From Levilactobacillus senmaizukei DSM 21775 = NBRC 103853 (GTDB lineage: Bacteria > Bacillota > Bacilli > Lactobacillales > Lactobacillaceae), in contig NZ_BCWD01000004.1 in NCBI RefSeq assembly GCF_001592085.1, positions 1 to 64,000 on the forward strand: a stretch of DNA of 64,000 nt, in the 5' to 3' direction. The translations under genes and the position numbers were made by a program. Each line of letters opens with the position of its first letter. Position 1 is the stretch's first letter. Below are positions 46,696 through 55,483 of this stretch, piece after piece. Below the pieces are notes generated by a model. The model was not told the DNA's origin. It saw only the letters and a program-made list of their open reading frames with translations, and did no database searches.

Positions 46696-47493
46696 ATGCA
46701 ACGTTACAAGGTTACGTTAATGTATGATGGCACAGACTTCGCTGGATTTCAGCGGCAGCCTAATAAGCGGACGGTCGAAAGTGTTTTGACCAAGGTTATC
46801 AATAAGATGGCCAAGAATCCGCAGCCCGCAATTAAGATTTACGGTTCTGGACGAACCGACGCAGGTGTCCATGCCTTGGCCCAGGTCGTTCACTTCGACT
46901 TTCCCTTTAATATTCCCGCAGATAACATGCGTAAGGGCTTAAACAGCATGTTATCCATGGATATGGAGGTGTTGAAGGTTGAGGAGGTTCCAGCAACCTT
47001 TCATGCTCGGTATGATGTTTCTGGTAAACGTTATCTTTACCGGATGGATATGGGGGAGTTCCGCAACCCCTTTAAGCGGCATTATACGGGGCAGTGGAAG
47101 TTTCCCGTGGATCTAGACAAGATTAATCAGGCTTGTGCCGATTTAGTCGGTGAACATGACTTTACCAGCTTCGTGGCTTCTGGCGCGCAGACTCGGACGT
47201 TTGTGCGGACGATCTATGAGGCCAGTTGTTGGGTCGACAAGGCCAATAACGAATTGGTATTTGAGTTTTACGGGAATGGCTTCATGTACAATCAGGTACG
47301 GATTATGGTTGGTGTGTTAGTCGAAATTGGGTCTGGAACGCGTCCCGTTCATGATATTCTACGGTTATATGAGGTCAAGGACCGTAAGCAGGCGCGGCGG
47401 ACTGTACCGGCCGCGGGCTTGTATTTGAAACATGTCTATTACCAAGGTGAGGATCCGGAACACCCGACGAAATTGCCCCAACGGCAGCGGTAA
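46696..47493 (+). CDS. truA: tRNA pseudouridine(38-40) synthase TruA
   Basis: A 265-residue enzyme converting uridines 38-40 of the anticodon arm to pseudouridine. The catalytic Asp55 is in [11 protein letters not shown], and RYLYRMD and [13 protein letters not shown] match the family. AGGAGG before ATG 46696 overlaps the ecfT stop region, so it is in the same operon. The gene order ecfA1-ecfA2-ecfT-truA-rplM-rpsI is widely conserved in Firmicutes. Confidence 0.97.
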   Translation: MQRYKVTLMYDGTDFAGFQRQPNKRTVESVLTKVINKMAKNPQPAIKIYGSGRTDAGVHALAQVVHFDFPFNIPADNMRKGLNSMLSMDMEVLKVEEVPATFHARYDVSGKRYLYRMDMGEFRNPFKRHYTGQWKFPVDLDKINQACADLVGEHDFTSFVASGAQTRTFVRTIYEASCWVDKANNELVFEFYGNGFMYNQVRIMVGVLVEIGSGTRPVHDILRLYEVKDRKQARRTVPAAGLYLKHVYYQGEDPEHPTKLPQRQR

Positions 47494-47517
47494 TTTGGTT
47501 CTGGGGACAAACAATCA

Positions 47518-47546
47518 TTGACTTTATGGGTAAAACTTTGTATTAT
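47518..47546 (+). promoter_or_regulatory. Promoter of rplM-rpsI
   Basis: TTGACT (47518-47523), 17 bp, TATTAT (47541-47546). No terminator precedes it, so read-through from truA is also likely. Confidence 0.85.
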
Positions 47547-47552
47547 GGTTGT

Positions 47553-47630
47553 TGGTATTGTTTGCCCCACGATAAGCCCCGGAAAGTTTACTTGGTGTCA
47601 GACAAACACAGATTTATGGAGGAATTTAAC
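47553..47630 (+). promoter_or_regulatory. L13 leader RNA
   Basis: The short leader folds into a stem with TGTTTG (47559-47564) against CAAACA (47603-47608), enclosing GCCCC-rich and CGG elements, directly before the rplM ribosome-binding site. An autoregulatory L13 leader is an established RNA family in low-GC Gram-positives, and position fits. Binding by L13 is inferred. Confidence 0.7.
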
Positions 47631-48074
47631 GTGCGTACAACTTATATTGCAAAACCAAACGATGTTGACCGCAAATGGTACATCGTCGACGCAACTGACG
47701 TTAGTTTAGGTCGGCTTGCTTCGGTCGTTGCTTCTGTATTACGTGGTAAGAACAAGCCAACGTTCACCCCTAACGTGGACACTGGTGACAACGTAATCGT
47801 CATCAACGCTGAAAAGGTCGCTTTAACTGGCCGTAAGGCAACTAACAAGATTTACTACCACCATACCGGTTTCGCCGGTGGCTTGAAGTCACGGACTGCT
47901 GGTAACTTCCGGGATCAAAACCCAGAAAAGTTGATCGAAACTTCTGTACAAGGTATGCTCCCTAAGAACTCCTTAGGTCACCAAATGGCATTGAAGCTTC
48001 ACGTGTACGCTGGTGAAGACCACAAGCACGAAGCACAAAAGCCAGAAGTATTAGACATTACTAACCTAATCTAA
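47631..48074 (+). CDS. rplM: 50S ribosomal protein L13
   Basis: A 147-residue early-assembly protein: [44 protein letters not shown], and C-terminal [14 protein letters not shown] start at 47631 with GGAGG 8 bp upstream; the longer open frame upstream is leader RNA. Forms an operon with rpsI 13 bp downstream. Confidence 0.98.
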   Translation: MRTTYIAKPNDVDRKWYIVDATDVSLGRLASVVASVLRGKNKPTFTPNVDTGDNVIVINAEKVALTGRKATNKIYYHHTGFAGGLKSRTAGNFRDQNPEKLIETSVQGMLPKNSLGHQMALKLHVYAGEDHKHEAQKPEVLDITNLI

Positions 48075-48087
48075 GGAGGAAACCAAA

Positions 48088-48480
48088 TTGGCACAAGTTC
48101 AATATCGCGGCACTGGCCGTCGTAAAAACTCCTCTGCACGGGTACGTTTAGTACCAGGCTCAGGTAAGATCGTTATGAACAACAAGGCAATTGAAGATTA
48201 CATTCCATTCGCAAGTATTCGTGAAGTTGTTTTACAACCATTCAACGTTACGGAAACTCTTGGTAACTATGATGCATTAGTTACTGTGCGTGGTGGCGGT
48301 TTCTCCGGTCAAGCCGGTGCAACTCGTCATGGGATTGCTCGGGCATTGCTCGAAGTAGACCCAGACTTCCGTGGTCCGCTTAAGCGTGCAGGTCTGTTGA
48401 CCCGTGACGCTCGGATGAAGGAACGTAAGAAGCCAGGTCTGAAGAAGGCACGTAAGGCTTCACAATTCTCAAAGCGTTAA
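48088..48480 (+). CDS. rpsI: 30S ribosomal protein S9
   Basis: A 130-residue protein whose C-terminal tail [12 protein letters not shown] reaches the P-site t[24 protein letters not shown] and [19 protein letters not shown] are diagnostic. TTG start at 48088 after AAGGAGG. Confidence 0.99.
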   Translation: MAQVQYRGTGRRKNSSARVRLVPGSGKIVMNNKAIEDYIPFASIREVVLQPFNVTETLGNYDALVTVRGGGFSGQAGATRHGIARALLEVDPDFRGPLKRAGLLTRDARMKERKKPGLKKARKASQFSKR

Positions 48481-48504
48481 TATTTCGATATTACATTTTG
48501 GGCG

Positions 48505-48534
48505 AGCTCTCACCGTTATGGTGGGGGCTTTTTT
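48505..48534 (+). terminator. Terminator after rpsI
   Basis: AGCTCTCACC (48505-48514) pairs with GGTGGGGGCT (48520-48529, with G-U pairs), then T6. Confidence 0.9.
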
Positions 48535-48635
48535 GTTTGTCTGGAGCATGGCTATGGCCGGATGCTGTCACAGATCGGTTGCCTGACATTAGGACGGTCA
48601 AGTGAACGTCTTTCTGTTAATGGTCACATATAATA

Positions 48636-48664
48636 TTGATGAATCGATTAGTTTCTGATAATAT
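48636..48664 (+). promoter_or_regulatory. Promoter of the zinc-ribbon/CAP gene pair
   Basis: TTGATG (48636-48641), 17 bp, TAATAT (48659-48664), in an AT-rich stretch. Confidence 0.7.
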
Positions 48665-48675
48665 TATTTAAGTAA

Positions 48676-48706
48676 AGTATCAACCGTATACATATTTAGT
48701 ATCAAC
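48676..48706 (+). repeat. Direct repeat AGTATCAAC x2, possible operator
   Basis: Identical 9-mers AGTATCAAC at 48676-48684 and 48698-48706, 22 bp apart start to start (two helical turns). They begin about 12 bp after the -10. The second copy is followed by GTTGA at 48711, which mirrors TCAAC. Spacing by full turns suggests one protein dimer contacting one DNA face. Confidence 0.5.
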
Positions 48707-48849
48707 AAGAGTTGACGTCAGAAAGCGTCGTGCGGGTGATTAAGGTGTTTTAAGTTGTGAGGTCACATTATTATGGGAGACATTTCGTCAATGTAAGGGG
48801 ACGTGAGGTTACCTATAAATCGGCATAGGGAATGGAGTACGTGAGGTTT

Positions 48850-49398
48850 ATGACATGTTCAAATTGTGGGGCAACATTGGTACCAGGACTGGATCACTGC
48901 CAAAATTGTGGTGCGCGGATGGTAAATGGGCCAGCCGGCAATACGGCTGATTTCGGTGACGGGATGGGGTTACCACTCTTAGTGGTGTTTGGTATTGCCC
49001 TGTTCTTTCCCGCCATGGTCTACAACCCGTTGGCGGTTCATTTTATTAATCGGCACCAGATGTTTAATATTCGAGATCGCGCTCGGAGGCTCATCTTCTG
49101 GACGTCCTGGCTGTACTCGGCGTGGACCATTTACGTTTTGATTATTTGCTGGGGAATGATGGACCAGTTGACCAAACACCGGGCGGATCAATTAGGTACG
49201 ATTAGTGTTTATTTGGGGTTCGCAATCGGCCTGGTGATGGCGATTGAAGCCATCACTCGTGGTATTAGCGAGCGTAGCGTACGTGTGACTTTGGGCCATC
49301 TGGTGGCGATTTACTTTTTCTTTGTCTGGGCCGCCGTTTCCTTGTTCTGGGTTACCCAGATCTTTATGGCGTTTGCCCCCTATGGTGGATTTAACTAA
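48850..49398 (+). CDS. Zinc-ribbon membrane protein of unknown function
   Basis: A 182-residue protein. An N-terminal zinc ribbon has two CxxC pairs (C3, C6, C17, C20), followed by a short linker and four hydrophobic helices (about 38-60, 75-100, 112-130, 145-170). The C-terminal four-helix part looks like a small DUF4870/TM2-like membrane domain, but I cannot name the family firmly. ATG 48850 gives the ribbon directly at the N-terminus, with GTGAGG 5 bp upstream; ATG 48832 is an alternative that adds six residues. The next gene follows by 56 bp and may be co-transcribed. Confidence 0.75.
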   Translation: MTCSNCGATLVPGLDHCQNCGARMVNGPAGNTADFGDGMGLPLLVVFGIALFFPAMVYNPLAVHFINRHQMFNIRDRARRLIFWTSWLYSAWTIYVLIICWGMMDQLTKHRADQLGTISVYLGFAIGLVMAIEAITRGISERSVRVTLGHLVAIYFFFVWAAVSLFWVTQIFMAFAPYGGFN

Positions 49399-49454
49399 CC
49401 TTATGAAGCGGTTAGGTAATCAATGAGTCGTATCAATCAACTGGAGGGATTAAG

Positions 49455-50243
49455 ATGAAAGTCAATAAACTGATGCTATCTTTGCTCATGGCCTTGAGTG
49501 TTTCTGCATTGACCGTGACAGCATTTGTTTCCGGGAGTACGACTAGTGCGGCTGCCAAGAGCAAGTCGGCTAAGGTCCTTAAGACGACTAATTATAAGTC
49601 GAAACATAAGGTTCATGTTCGGGGTGGATGGATGTATTCAAACACCAAATTGACCCATAAGAATCACCATATGACTAAGTATCTGTACACCAAGTTTTAT
49701 GCCACCAAGAAGGTCACGGTTCGCCAGGCCAATGGTAAGAAAGCAACCTTGAATTACCTGAGGTCCAAGAATGGTAAGGTCAAAGGTTATGTTCATTCAA
49801 CCTACGTCTGGAATCGATGGGGCTATGGCAAATATAGTGTGGCCGCTTACCGGAAGAGTGCCGTTGCCAGCATTAATCAGGATCGGGCAGACCAAGGCTT
49901 GCCGGCACTGAAGGAGACAGCCAAGTTGGACAAAATTGCTCAACGTAACAGTGACCGAATGCTTAAGGATGGTAAAAAGTTCAAGGTAAACGTCGAGGGG
50001 ACTCCGCATGCTGGCTGGATCATCGATGATTACATTGCACCCAAGTCGAACCCGATTGTCCATTATAAAAACGGCTCACAATGGGGGGAAGGGTCCGATA
50101 ATTCCTGGATGCGTCGGTCTGATATTAACCGAGATATTGGGGCCATTCCATACTTAATGAGCAAGAAGCACACGCGGATTGGTTTAGGCGGGACACAACA
50201 TGGTGAAGCAATTTACATGTTTGTTCTTCTTTCCAACGACTAG
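49455..50243 (+). CDS. Secreted CAP-domain protein
   Basis: A 262-residue exported protein. Residues 1-34 form a signal peptide (KLMLSLLMALSVSALTV core, AAA near the cleavage site). Residues 40-125 are a lysine- and tyrosine-rich module with VHVRGGWMYS and GYVHSTYVW, like the SH3-like surface modules of lactobacilli. Residues 135-262 resemble a CAP/SCP domain: INQDRADQGLPAL, NSDRMLKDG, HAGW and GLGGTQHGEAIYMFVLL. It is very basic and probably held at the cell wall by charge, since there is no LPXTG. Function unknown. CTGGAGGGAT precedes ATG 49455. Confidence 0.75.
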   Translation: MKVNKLMLSLLMALSVSALTVTAFVSGSTTSAAAKSKSAKVLKTTNYKSKHKVHVRGGWMYSNTKLTHKNHHMTKYLYTKFYATKKVTVRQANGKKATLNYLRSKNGKVKGYVHSTYVWNRWGYGKYSVAAYRKSAVASINQDRADQGLPALKETAKLDKIAQRNSDRMLKDGKKFKVNVEGTPHAGWIIDDYIAPKSNPIVHYKNGSQWGEGSDNSWMRRSDINRDIGAIPYLMSKKHTRIGLGGTQHGEAIYMFVLLSND

Positions 50244-50352
50244 TTTGTTGAAGAGTTCGCTGCCGGCGAGTGATTAGCGAGACGACATGCCAATGAGTCG
50301 CTCTCGTCCTTCTTGCCAGGATTGGTCAGCTTTGAAGTGGATCTTCTGCTAG

Positions 50353-50382
50353 GGTCCTCACATTATCGTGAGGGCCTTTTTT
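50353..50382 (+). terminator. Terminator after the CAP-domain gene
   Basis: GGTCCTCAC (50353-50361) pairs with GTGAGGGCC (50368-50376), then T6. Confidence 0.92.
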
Positions 50383-50518
50383 AATCGAGCGGGTCGGGGC
50401 CTCAGGGTGGATGAGAACGGGAATGGTTGATTGTTGACTCAGCGACTGGATTTCGGTTGTGTTCCCCGAGGGGTTGTTTTAAGCTGAAGATATGATGAGA
50501 CATAAGGACGGGAATACG

Positions 50519-51868
50519 ATGAAAAGACTAGGACAATTAAAGCTTTTTGACACGCTCTCAAAGAAAATGGTGGCGGGCTTCCTGCTGCTGATCACGATTG
50601 GGACAATCTTACTAAGCCTGCCGATTGCCACGGCAACGGGGATGCACACGTCGTTTATTAACGTGATCTTTACGGCCACTTCGGCAACCTGTATCACAGG
50701 CCTAACCGTGGTTAATACGGCCGCGCATTGGACCATCTTTGGCCAGGTCGTCATCCTGGGTCTGGCAGAGGTCGGTGCGTTGGGCTACATGACCTTTGCG
50801 GTGTTGCTCTTTAACATCATGCGGCGCAATCTTGATCTGTCGACACAACTGATGGTTAAGGAGTCATTGAACCTTGAAAACCTGAGTGACACGAAAAGTG
50901 TGATGAAGTACGTGATTCGACTATCCGCTATTTTCCAATTTGGTGGTGCCGTTTTACTCGCCTTGGACTTTGTCCCCCGGTTCGGTTGGCAACATGGGCT
51001 GTATGTCTCGCTCTATCATGCGGTCATGTCTTTTTGTAACGCCGGTTTTGACGTCTTCGGTAACAGCTTGATGGGGTTTCGTCGGGACAGCTATTTGTTG
51101 ATTGTGACGATGGTTTTGATTGTTGCCGGGGGGCTCGGTTTCCTGGTCTGGCGCGATCTGCTACTCTATCACAACCGGAAACGGTTAAGCTTGAACTCCC
51201 GGTTAACGTTGGTAACGACTGGTTCACTTTTCGTTGTCGGCTTCCTCGTGCTCTTCGTTACCGAACACAATCTGGCTATTTTCCAGGATAGTTCCTGGTT
51301 AGAACGGACCATCAACACGTTGTTCCTAAGCGTGACGCCTCGAACAGCGGGACTCATGACCTTTCCAACGACTAGCTTACATGCCGGGACCCTGTTTATT
51401 CTTATGATTCTGATGTTTGTTGGGGGGACGCCTGGTTCAACGGCCGGGGGAATTAAAACCACGACGTTTGGCGTTTTAATGCTCCAGAGTATTGCCCAGT
51501 TGCGGGGTAAGAAGGACGTCGAGTTCAGTCATCGGCGGTTCAGTCAGGCAAATATCAATCGGGCACTCATGCTGGTATTCCTAGCCAGCGTGGTCATTGC
51601 AGCGGCGACGTTGATTCTGACGCAAACGGAAAGCATCCCGCGTGAGTTTGGTCTGGAGTATATTGTCTTTGAGGTCTTGTCGGCATTTGGCACGGTGGGA
51701 CTTAGTCTCGGGCTAACCCCGCATTTAACGGTGATTGGTAAGCTCGTCATTATGCTCTTAATGTTTATTGGTCGGGTCGGCATCTTCACCTCGCTCTACT
51801 CATTATCAAAGCGACAGGCAAAGGTGAACCAGATTCGTTATCCAGAAGAGAATATTTTAATCGGCTAG
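50519..51868 (+). CDS. ktrB: Ktr/Trk-type potassium channel subunit
   Basis: A 449-residue membrane protein of the Trk/Ktr/HKT superfamily, with four M1-P-M2 repeats. Selectivity-filter-like glycines are visible in TCITGLTV, CNAGFDVFG, TPRTAGL and SAFGTVGLSLG, and the M2C gating loop in GGTPGSTAGGIKTTT. With the RCK subunit encoded 10 bp downstream it forms a Na+-dependent K+ uptake system. ATG 50519 follows AAGGACGGGAA. The upstream 50383-50518 region has no convincing promoter. Confidence 0.92.
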   Translation: MKRLGQLKLFDTLSKKMVAGFLLLITIGTILLSLPIATATGMHTSFINVIFTATSATCITGLTVVNTAAHWTIFGQVVILGLAEVGALGYMTFAVLLFNIMRRNLDLSTQLMVKESLNLENLSDTKSVMKYVIRLSAIFQFGGAVLLALDFVPRFGWQHGLYVSLYHAVMSFCNAGFDVFGNSLMGFRRDSYLLIVTMVLIVAGGLGFLVWRDLLLYHNRKRLSLNSRLTLVTTGSLFVVGFLVLFVTEHNLAIFQDSSWLERTINTLFLSVTPRTAGLMTFPTTSLHAGTLFILMILMFVGGTPGSTAGGIKTTTFGVLMLQSIAQLRGKKDVEFSHRRFSQANINRALMLVFLASVVIAAATLILTQTESIPREFGLEYIVFEVLSAFGTVGLSLGLTPHLTVIGKLVIMLLMFIGRVGIFTSLYSLSKRQAKVNQIRYPEENILIG

Positions 51869-51878
51869 GAGTGTAGAC

Positions 51879-52541
51879 ATGAAGAAAAGTTTTGCAGTAC
51901 TAGGGTTAGGGCGGTTCGGCCAGAGTGTCGTGCAGACTCTGGCTAAAATGAAGCAGGATGTGTTGGCGGTTGATGTCAGAGAGGAGCCCGTCAACGAAAT
52001 GATGGAGATCGCCACGCAAACCTTAATCGCGGACACGCGGGATGAAAATGTGCTGAAGGGCCTCAACATTGATACCTTTGACTACGTGATTATCGGGATC
52101 GGTAATAATATGGAAGCCAGTATTCTGACTACTATGTTAACGAAGGAACTGGGCGCCAAAAAGGTCATTGCCAAGGCTGAAACCAGTGATCACGGCCGGG
52201 TTCTTGAACGGGTAGGGGCCGATCAGGTCATCTTTCCTGAACGGGACATGGGGAAGGGAGTCGTGCGGAAGCTGCTCTCCAACCATATCCTCAAGTTTAT
52301 TGACCTGAGTGATGACTATACGCTTGCGGAACTAGAAATTACCGATCCCCACTTTGTCGATCAAAGTCTGGTTGATCTAGCGCTACGCCAACGGTTCGAT
52401 TTGACCGTGATTGCGATTCAACACGGGCATGACATTAATATTTCTCCCGAGCCAACCGTGATTATCCAACAACATGATATCTTAACGGTGGTCGGTCCGG
52501 TTAAGGGCGTTGCCGCCTTGGATGAAACGCTGAAGGCTTAG
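51879..52541 (+). CDS. ktrA: Ktr potassium system regulatory RCK subunit
   Basis: A 220-residue cytosolic gating-ring protein. RCK_N Rossmann domain with GLGRFGQSV and the ribose-binding Asp at the end of the second strand (LAVDVRE); RCK_C domain from about 140 (DDYTLAELEI to VVGPVKG). It binds ATP/ADP and usually cyclic-di-AMP, opening or closing KtrB. ATG 51879 is 10 bp after ktrB, with AGGAGTG as ribosome-binding site. It could equally be named ktrC; the two cannot be separated by sequence alone. Confidence 0.92.
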   Translation: MKKSFAVLGLGRFGQSVVQTLAKMKQDVLAVDVREEPVNEMMEIATQTLIADTRDENVLKGLNIDTFDYVIIGIGNNMEASILTTMLTKELGAKKVIAKAETSDHGRVLERVGADQVIFPERDMGKGVVRKLLSNHILKFIDLSDDYTLAELEITDPHFVDQSLVDLALRQRFDLTVIAIQHGHDINISPEPTVIIQQHDILTVVGPVKGVAALDETLKA

Positions 52542-52564
52542 CTCGTTATAAGTATGAAAAGTAG

Positions 52565-52598
52565 CAGACACACTGGCTTAGTCCGGCGTGTCTGTTTT
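52565..52598 (+). terminator. Terminator after ktrA
   Basis: CAGACAC (52565-52571) pairs with GTGTCTG (52588-52594), followed by TTTTG. Moderately strong. Confidence 0.7.
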
Positions 52599-52704
52599 GC
52601 GATCAGGGATTAATTAATGAGAGATAAGTGGCAGATAACACGGCCAAAATCACAAGGCAAGCGCAGGCGATCGCACTGAGATGATTGTCCGGCCAAGATT
52701 TATA

Positions 52705-52738
52705 TTGACATCTTCACAAGTGAACATTAAACTATAAT
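52705..52738 (+). promoter_or_regulatory. Promoter of the APC permease gene
   Basis: Consensus TTGACA (52705-52710), then TAAACT at 52728-52733 (17 bp) overlapping TATAAT at 52733-52738 (22 bp). The same arrangement appears before the tRNA cluster. Confidence 0.7.
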
Positions 52739-52785
52739 AAGTTGTTTTCATCATATTCTCATTATTTGTGGAAGGAGGAGTTGTT

Positions 52786-54216
52786 ATGCGTCAACCGCGA
52801 CAACTTCTAATTAAAAAGCCCGTTCAACAAGAGTTGAAGCAGCGGACGGGGCTGGAAAAAACGTTAACGGCCTTTAGTCTGACGACCATGGGTATCGGAG
52901 CCATCGTTGGGTCAGGGATTTTTATCACCCCTGGGCTAATTGCGGCTAACTATACGGGTCCTGGCGTGATGTTGTCATACTTATTGGCGGTGGTCGTGTG
53001 TGCTATGGCGGCACTGTGCTACTCCGAGTTCTCGTCAACGATTCCCTTAGCGGGGAGTGCCTATACCTATGTTTATGCTATTTTTGGCGAACTAATTGCC
53101 TGGCTTTTGGGCTGGGCCTTAATCTCTGAATACTTATTTGCGGTATCCTCGGTCGCCGTCAGTTGGTCATCGTATTTTCAAAATCTGTTGCAAGGTTTTG
53201 GGATTAAGCTCCCCGCATTTCTCTCGGCCGCGGCCGGGACTGCCGGTGTCAAAGGTGGGGGTGTCGACATTGTAGCCCTGGTGGTAACGATGCTCGTTGC
53301 TTGGCTACTTTCCAAGGGAATTCGTGAATCTGCCCGAATCAATAACATCATGGTTATCGTTAAGATCCTGGTTATCTTGCTTTTCATTGGGATTGCCATT
53401 TTCTACGTTAAACCGGCCAACTACAAGCCGTTCCTGCCTTTCGGGGCAAAGGGGATCGTTAAGGGGGCTGCCGTGGCGTTCTACGCCTACATTGGGTTTG
53501 ATGCCGTTTCGACCGCGAGTGAAGAAGTTAAAAACCCCAAGCGAAACATGCCCATCGGAATTATTTCATCCCTGTTGGTGGCGGCTGTGTTATACGTCAG
53601 CCTATCTGCGGTTTTAGTGGGGATTGTTCATTACTCCAAGCTAAATGTTGCCGACCCGGTCGCCTTGGCTTTAAGCCTGATTCATCAAAACTGGGCAGCC
53701 GGAGTGATTTCTCTGGGGGCCATCGTGGGGATGACCACGGTCCTCATCGTCATGTCATACGGGGGAACTCGCTTACTATTCGCGATTAGTCGGGATGGCT
53801 TGTTGCCAGCACCCTTGAAAAAATTGAATCCTAAGACGAAGGTCCCCGTCATCAACACCTGGATCTTTGGAATTGTTGCCAGTGCCTTTGCGGCTTTCAT
53901 CCCAATTGATAAGATTGCCGAGTTGGTTAATATTGGGACATTATCGGCATTTGCCATGGTTTCTCTGGGAATTGTTTTTCTTCGGCATGATGAACGTTTT
54001 CGTGGCCTGGATACGGCCTTTAAGGTGCCCGGTTATCCTTACCTGCCCATCATTTCCTTTTTGGCCTGTGTTTACCTGATGTCGCAGCTTCAAGCGTTCA
54101 CTTGGGAAGCCTTTGGCATTTGGGTCGTGATTGGACTGATTGTGTATGCTACCTATGGCTATCGTCACAGTCGGGTGCGTAACGCTGCGGTAATCGACGA
54201 TAGTGAGCCCTCTTAA
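52786..54216 (+). CDS. APC-family amino acid permease
   Basis: A 476-residue transporter with 12 helices. The first helix contains GIGAIVGSGIFITPG, the GSGIF loop of the cationic amino acid transporter/LAT-like branch, and helix 6 has FYAYIGFDAVSTASEEVKNP (short forms GFDAVST and SEEVKNP). Substrate not determinable; lactobacillus relatives are usually annotated as basic or branched amino acid permeases. ATG 52786 follows AAGGAGGAG by 5 bp; GTG 52768 is upstream of that site and unlikely. Monocistronic. Confidence 0.9.
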   Translation: MRQPRQLLIKKPVQQELKQRTGLEKTLTAFSLTTMGIGAIVGSGIFITPGLIAANYTGPGVMLSYLLAVVVCAMAALCYSEFSSTIPLAGSAYTYVYAIFGELIAWLLGWALISEYLFAVSSVAVSWSSYFQNLLQGFGIKLPAFLSAAAGTAGVKGGGVDIVALVVTMLVAWLLSKGIRESARINNIMVIVKILVILLFIGIAIFYVKPANYKPFLPFGAKGIVKGAAVAFYAYIGFDAVSTASEEVKNPKRNMPIGIISSLLVAAVLYVSLSAVLVGIVHYSKLNVADPVALALSLIHQNWAAGVISLGAIVGMTTVLIVMSYGGTRLLFAISRDGLLPAPLKKLNPKTKVPVINTWIFGIVASAFAAFIPIDKIAELVNIGTLSAFAMVSLGIVFLRHDERFRGLDTAFKVPGYPYLPIISFLACVYLMSQLQAFTWEAFGIWVVIGLIVYATYGYRHSRVRNAAVIDDSEPS

Positions 54217-54255
54217 GCAATCGAATTTAAGCAATGTGTCGGTCTTGAAACGTTG

Positions 54256-54290
54256 GCGTTACTGTCTTTTGCAGTAACGCTTTGTTTTTT
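54256..54290 (+). terminator. Terminator after the APC permease
   Basis: GCGTTACTG (54256-54264) pairs with CAGTAACGC (54272-54280), then TTTGTTTTTT. Confidence 0.9.
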
Positions 54291-54377
54291 GGTAAAGGTT
54301 GCGTAAAAAACAGAAAACGTTAAGTCTCAACCTCTATAATAGACAAGTCGATTAACAATGGATAAATTTAAATAACT

Positions 54378-54395
54378 CCGCCGCAAATCAGGCGG
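54378..54395 (+). promoter_or_regulatory. Hairpin over the LCP gene ribosome-binding site
   Basis: CCGCC (54378-54382) pairs with GGCGG (54391-54395). The 3' arm is the likely Shine-Dalgarno AGGCGG, 7 bp before GTG 54403. A TATAAT at 54335-54340 upstream marks the probable promoter. Confidence 0.4.
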
Positions 54396-54402
54396 CTGAA
54401 GG

Positions 54403-55470
54403 GTGGCTAACCAAAATATGGAGAAGCGACAACGACCGAGACGGAAACGACATCCCATTCGGAACACGATTTTGTTTCTAGTCCTCGCACTGCTTGTCGG
54501 AGGAACAGCCTACGGCATGCAAAAATATCAAAGTTTAAAAAATTCAGTCAAGAGTTCGTATAAGGCTTCCGGAGTGAAAAAGCTACGGAACGTCGACGAG
54601 CAACTGTCCAATAAGAAACCGGTGTCCATTCTCTTGATGGGAACCGACACGGGGGCCCTGGGCCGCAGCTTTACCGGCCGGACCGATAGTATGATGGTGG
54701 TGACGATTAATCCTTCGACGAAGAAGACCACTATTACCAGTATTCCGCGGGATACGGCGGTGAATATCCCAGGCTTTGAAGACTATGGTACCTCAAAGAT
54801 TAACGCGGCTTACGCTTATGGGAAGTCGAAGACAGCGATTACGACCATTCAAAAGATGTTGAACATCCCCATTGATTTTTATGCCATCATCAATATGGGG
54901 GGGATGGAAAAGATTATCAACGAAGTTGGCGGGGTTGATGTGACGCCTACCCTGAGTTTCAGCTATGGCGGTTATACCTTTAAGAAGGGCGTTGAAACGC
55001 ATATGAACGGGAAACGGGCGTTGGCCTACTCCCGGATGCGTGACGATGACCCTAAGGGGGACTATGGTCGGCAGACGCGGCAACGGAAGGTCATCATGGC
55101 CTTGTTGAACAAGTCCGGCTCTGTCTCAACGTTGTTGAACGAATCCTTCATCAGCTCGTTATCGAAGACGACGCAGACCGATTTGACCTTCAATGACCTG
55201 ACGGCCTTGGCACAAAACTACCGGGCGGCGACGAAGCACATCACAACCACTCATTTGCAGGGGACCGGCACGACCATCGATGGTCAAAGTATGGAAGTCG
55301 CCTCGCAGACCGAATTACAACGAGTCACGGATTATATCCGCAAGGGTCTAGGCTTGAGTAAGGCCGATACGGGCACCATTGCCCAGATGGATAAGGCGTC
55401 CAGTGATGATTCCGGGAGCAATGCGACCGGCGCCGATAACGGCAACGGCGCATCGGGTTCTAATTATTAG
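54403..55470 (+). CDS. LytR-CpsA-Psr family cell-wall ligase
   Basis: A 355-residue type II membrane protein: basic cytosolic N-terminus (RQRPRRKRHP), one transmembrane helix (about 25-45), then the extracellular LCP domain. LCP hallmarks are visible: LLMGTDTG, GRTDSMM, ITSIPRDT, KINAAYAYG and the arginine-rich YSRMRDDDPKGDYGRQTRQR. These enzymes transfer undecaprenyl-linked teichoic acids or polysaccharides to peptidoglycan. The C-terminal 30 residues are a Ser/Gly/Asp/Asn-rich low-complexity tail. GTG 54403 has AGGCGG upstream; ATG 54418 is an alternative start. Confidence 0.92.
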   Translation: MANQNMEKRQRPRRKRHPIRNTILFLVLALLVGGTAYGMQKYQSLKNSVKSSYKASGVKKLRNVDEQLSNKKPVSILLMGTDTGALGRSFTGRTDSMMVVTINPSTKKTTITSIPRDTAVNIPGFEDYGTSKINAAYAYGKSKTAITTIQKMLNIPIDFYAIINMGGMEKIINEVGGVDVTPTLSFSYGGYTFKKGVETHMNGKRALAYSRMRDDDPKGDYGRQTRQRKVIMALLNKSGSVSTLLNESFISSLSKTTQTDLTFNDLTALAQNYRAATKHITTTHLQGTGTTIDGQSMEVASQTELQRVTDYIRKGLGLSKADTGTIAQMDKASSDDSGSNATGADNGNGASGSNY

Positions 55471-55483
55471 ATCTGATACTTAA

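Larger units (their letters stand above)
48535..48849 (+). other. Non-coding region upstream of the zinc-ribbon gene
   Basis: It holds a promoter at 48636-48664, a 9-bp direct repeat at 48676-48706, and a long untranslated leader of about 180 nt. A seven-codon open frame (ATG 48773) and a small ACATT/AATGT hairpin occur in the leader; neither is convincing as a functional element. Confidence 0.55.

Noticed and set aside
48773-48796. Seven-codon frame in the leader of the zinc-ribbon gene
   Set aside because: Weak, distant Shine-Dalgarno and no codon bias; not enough to call a leader peptide.
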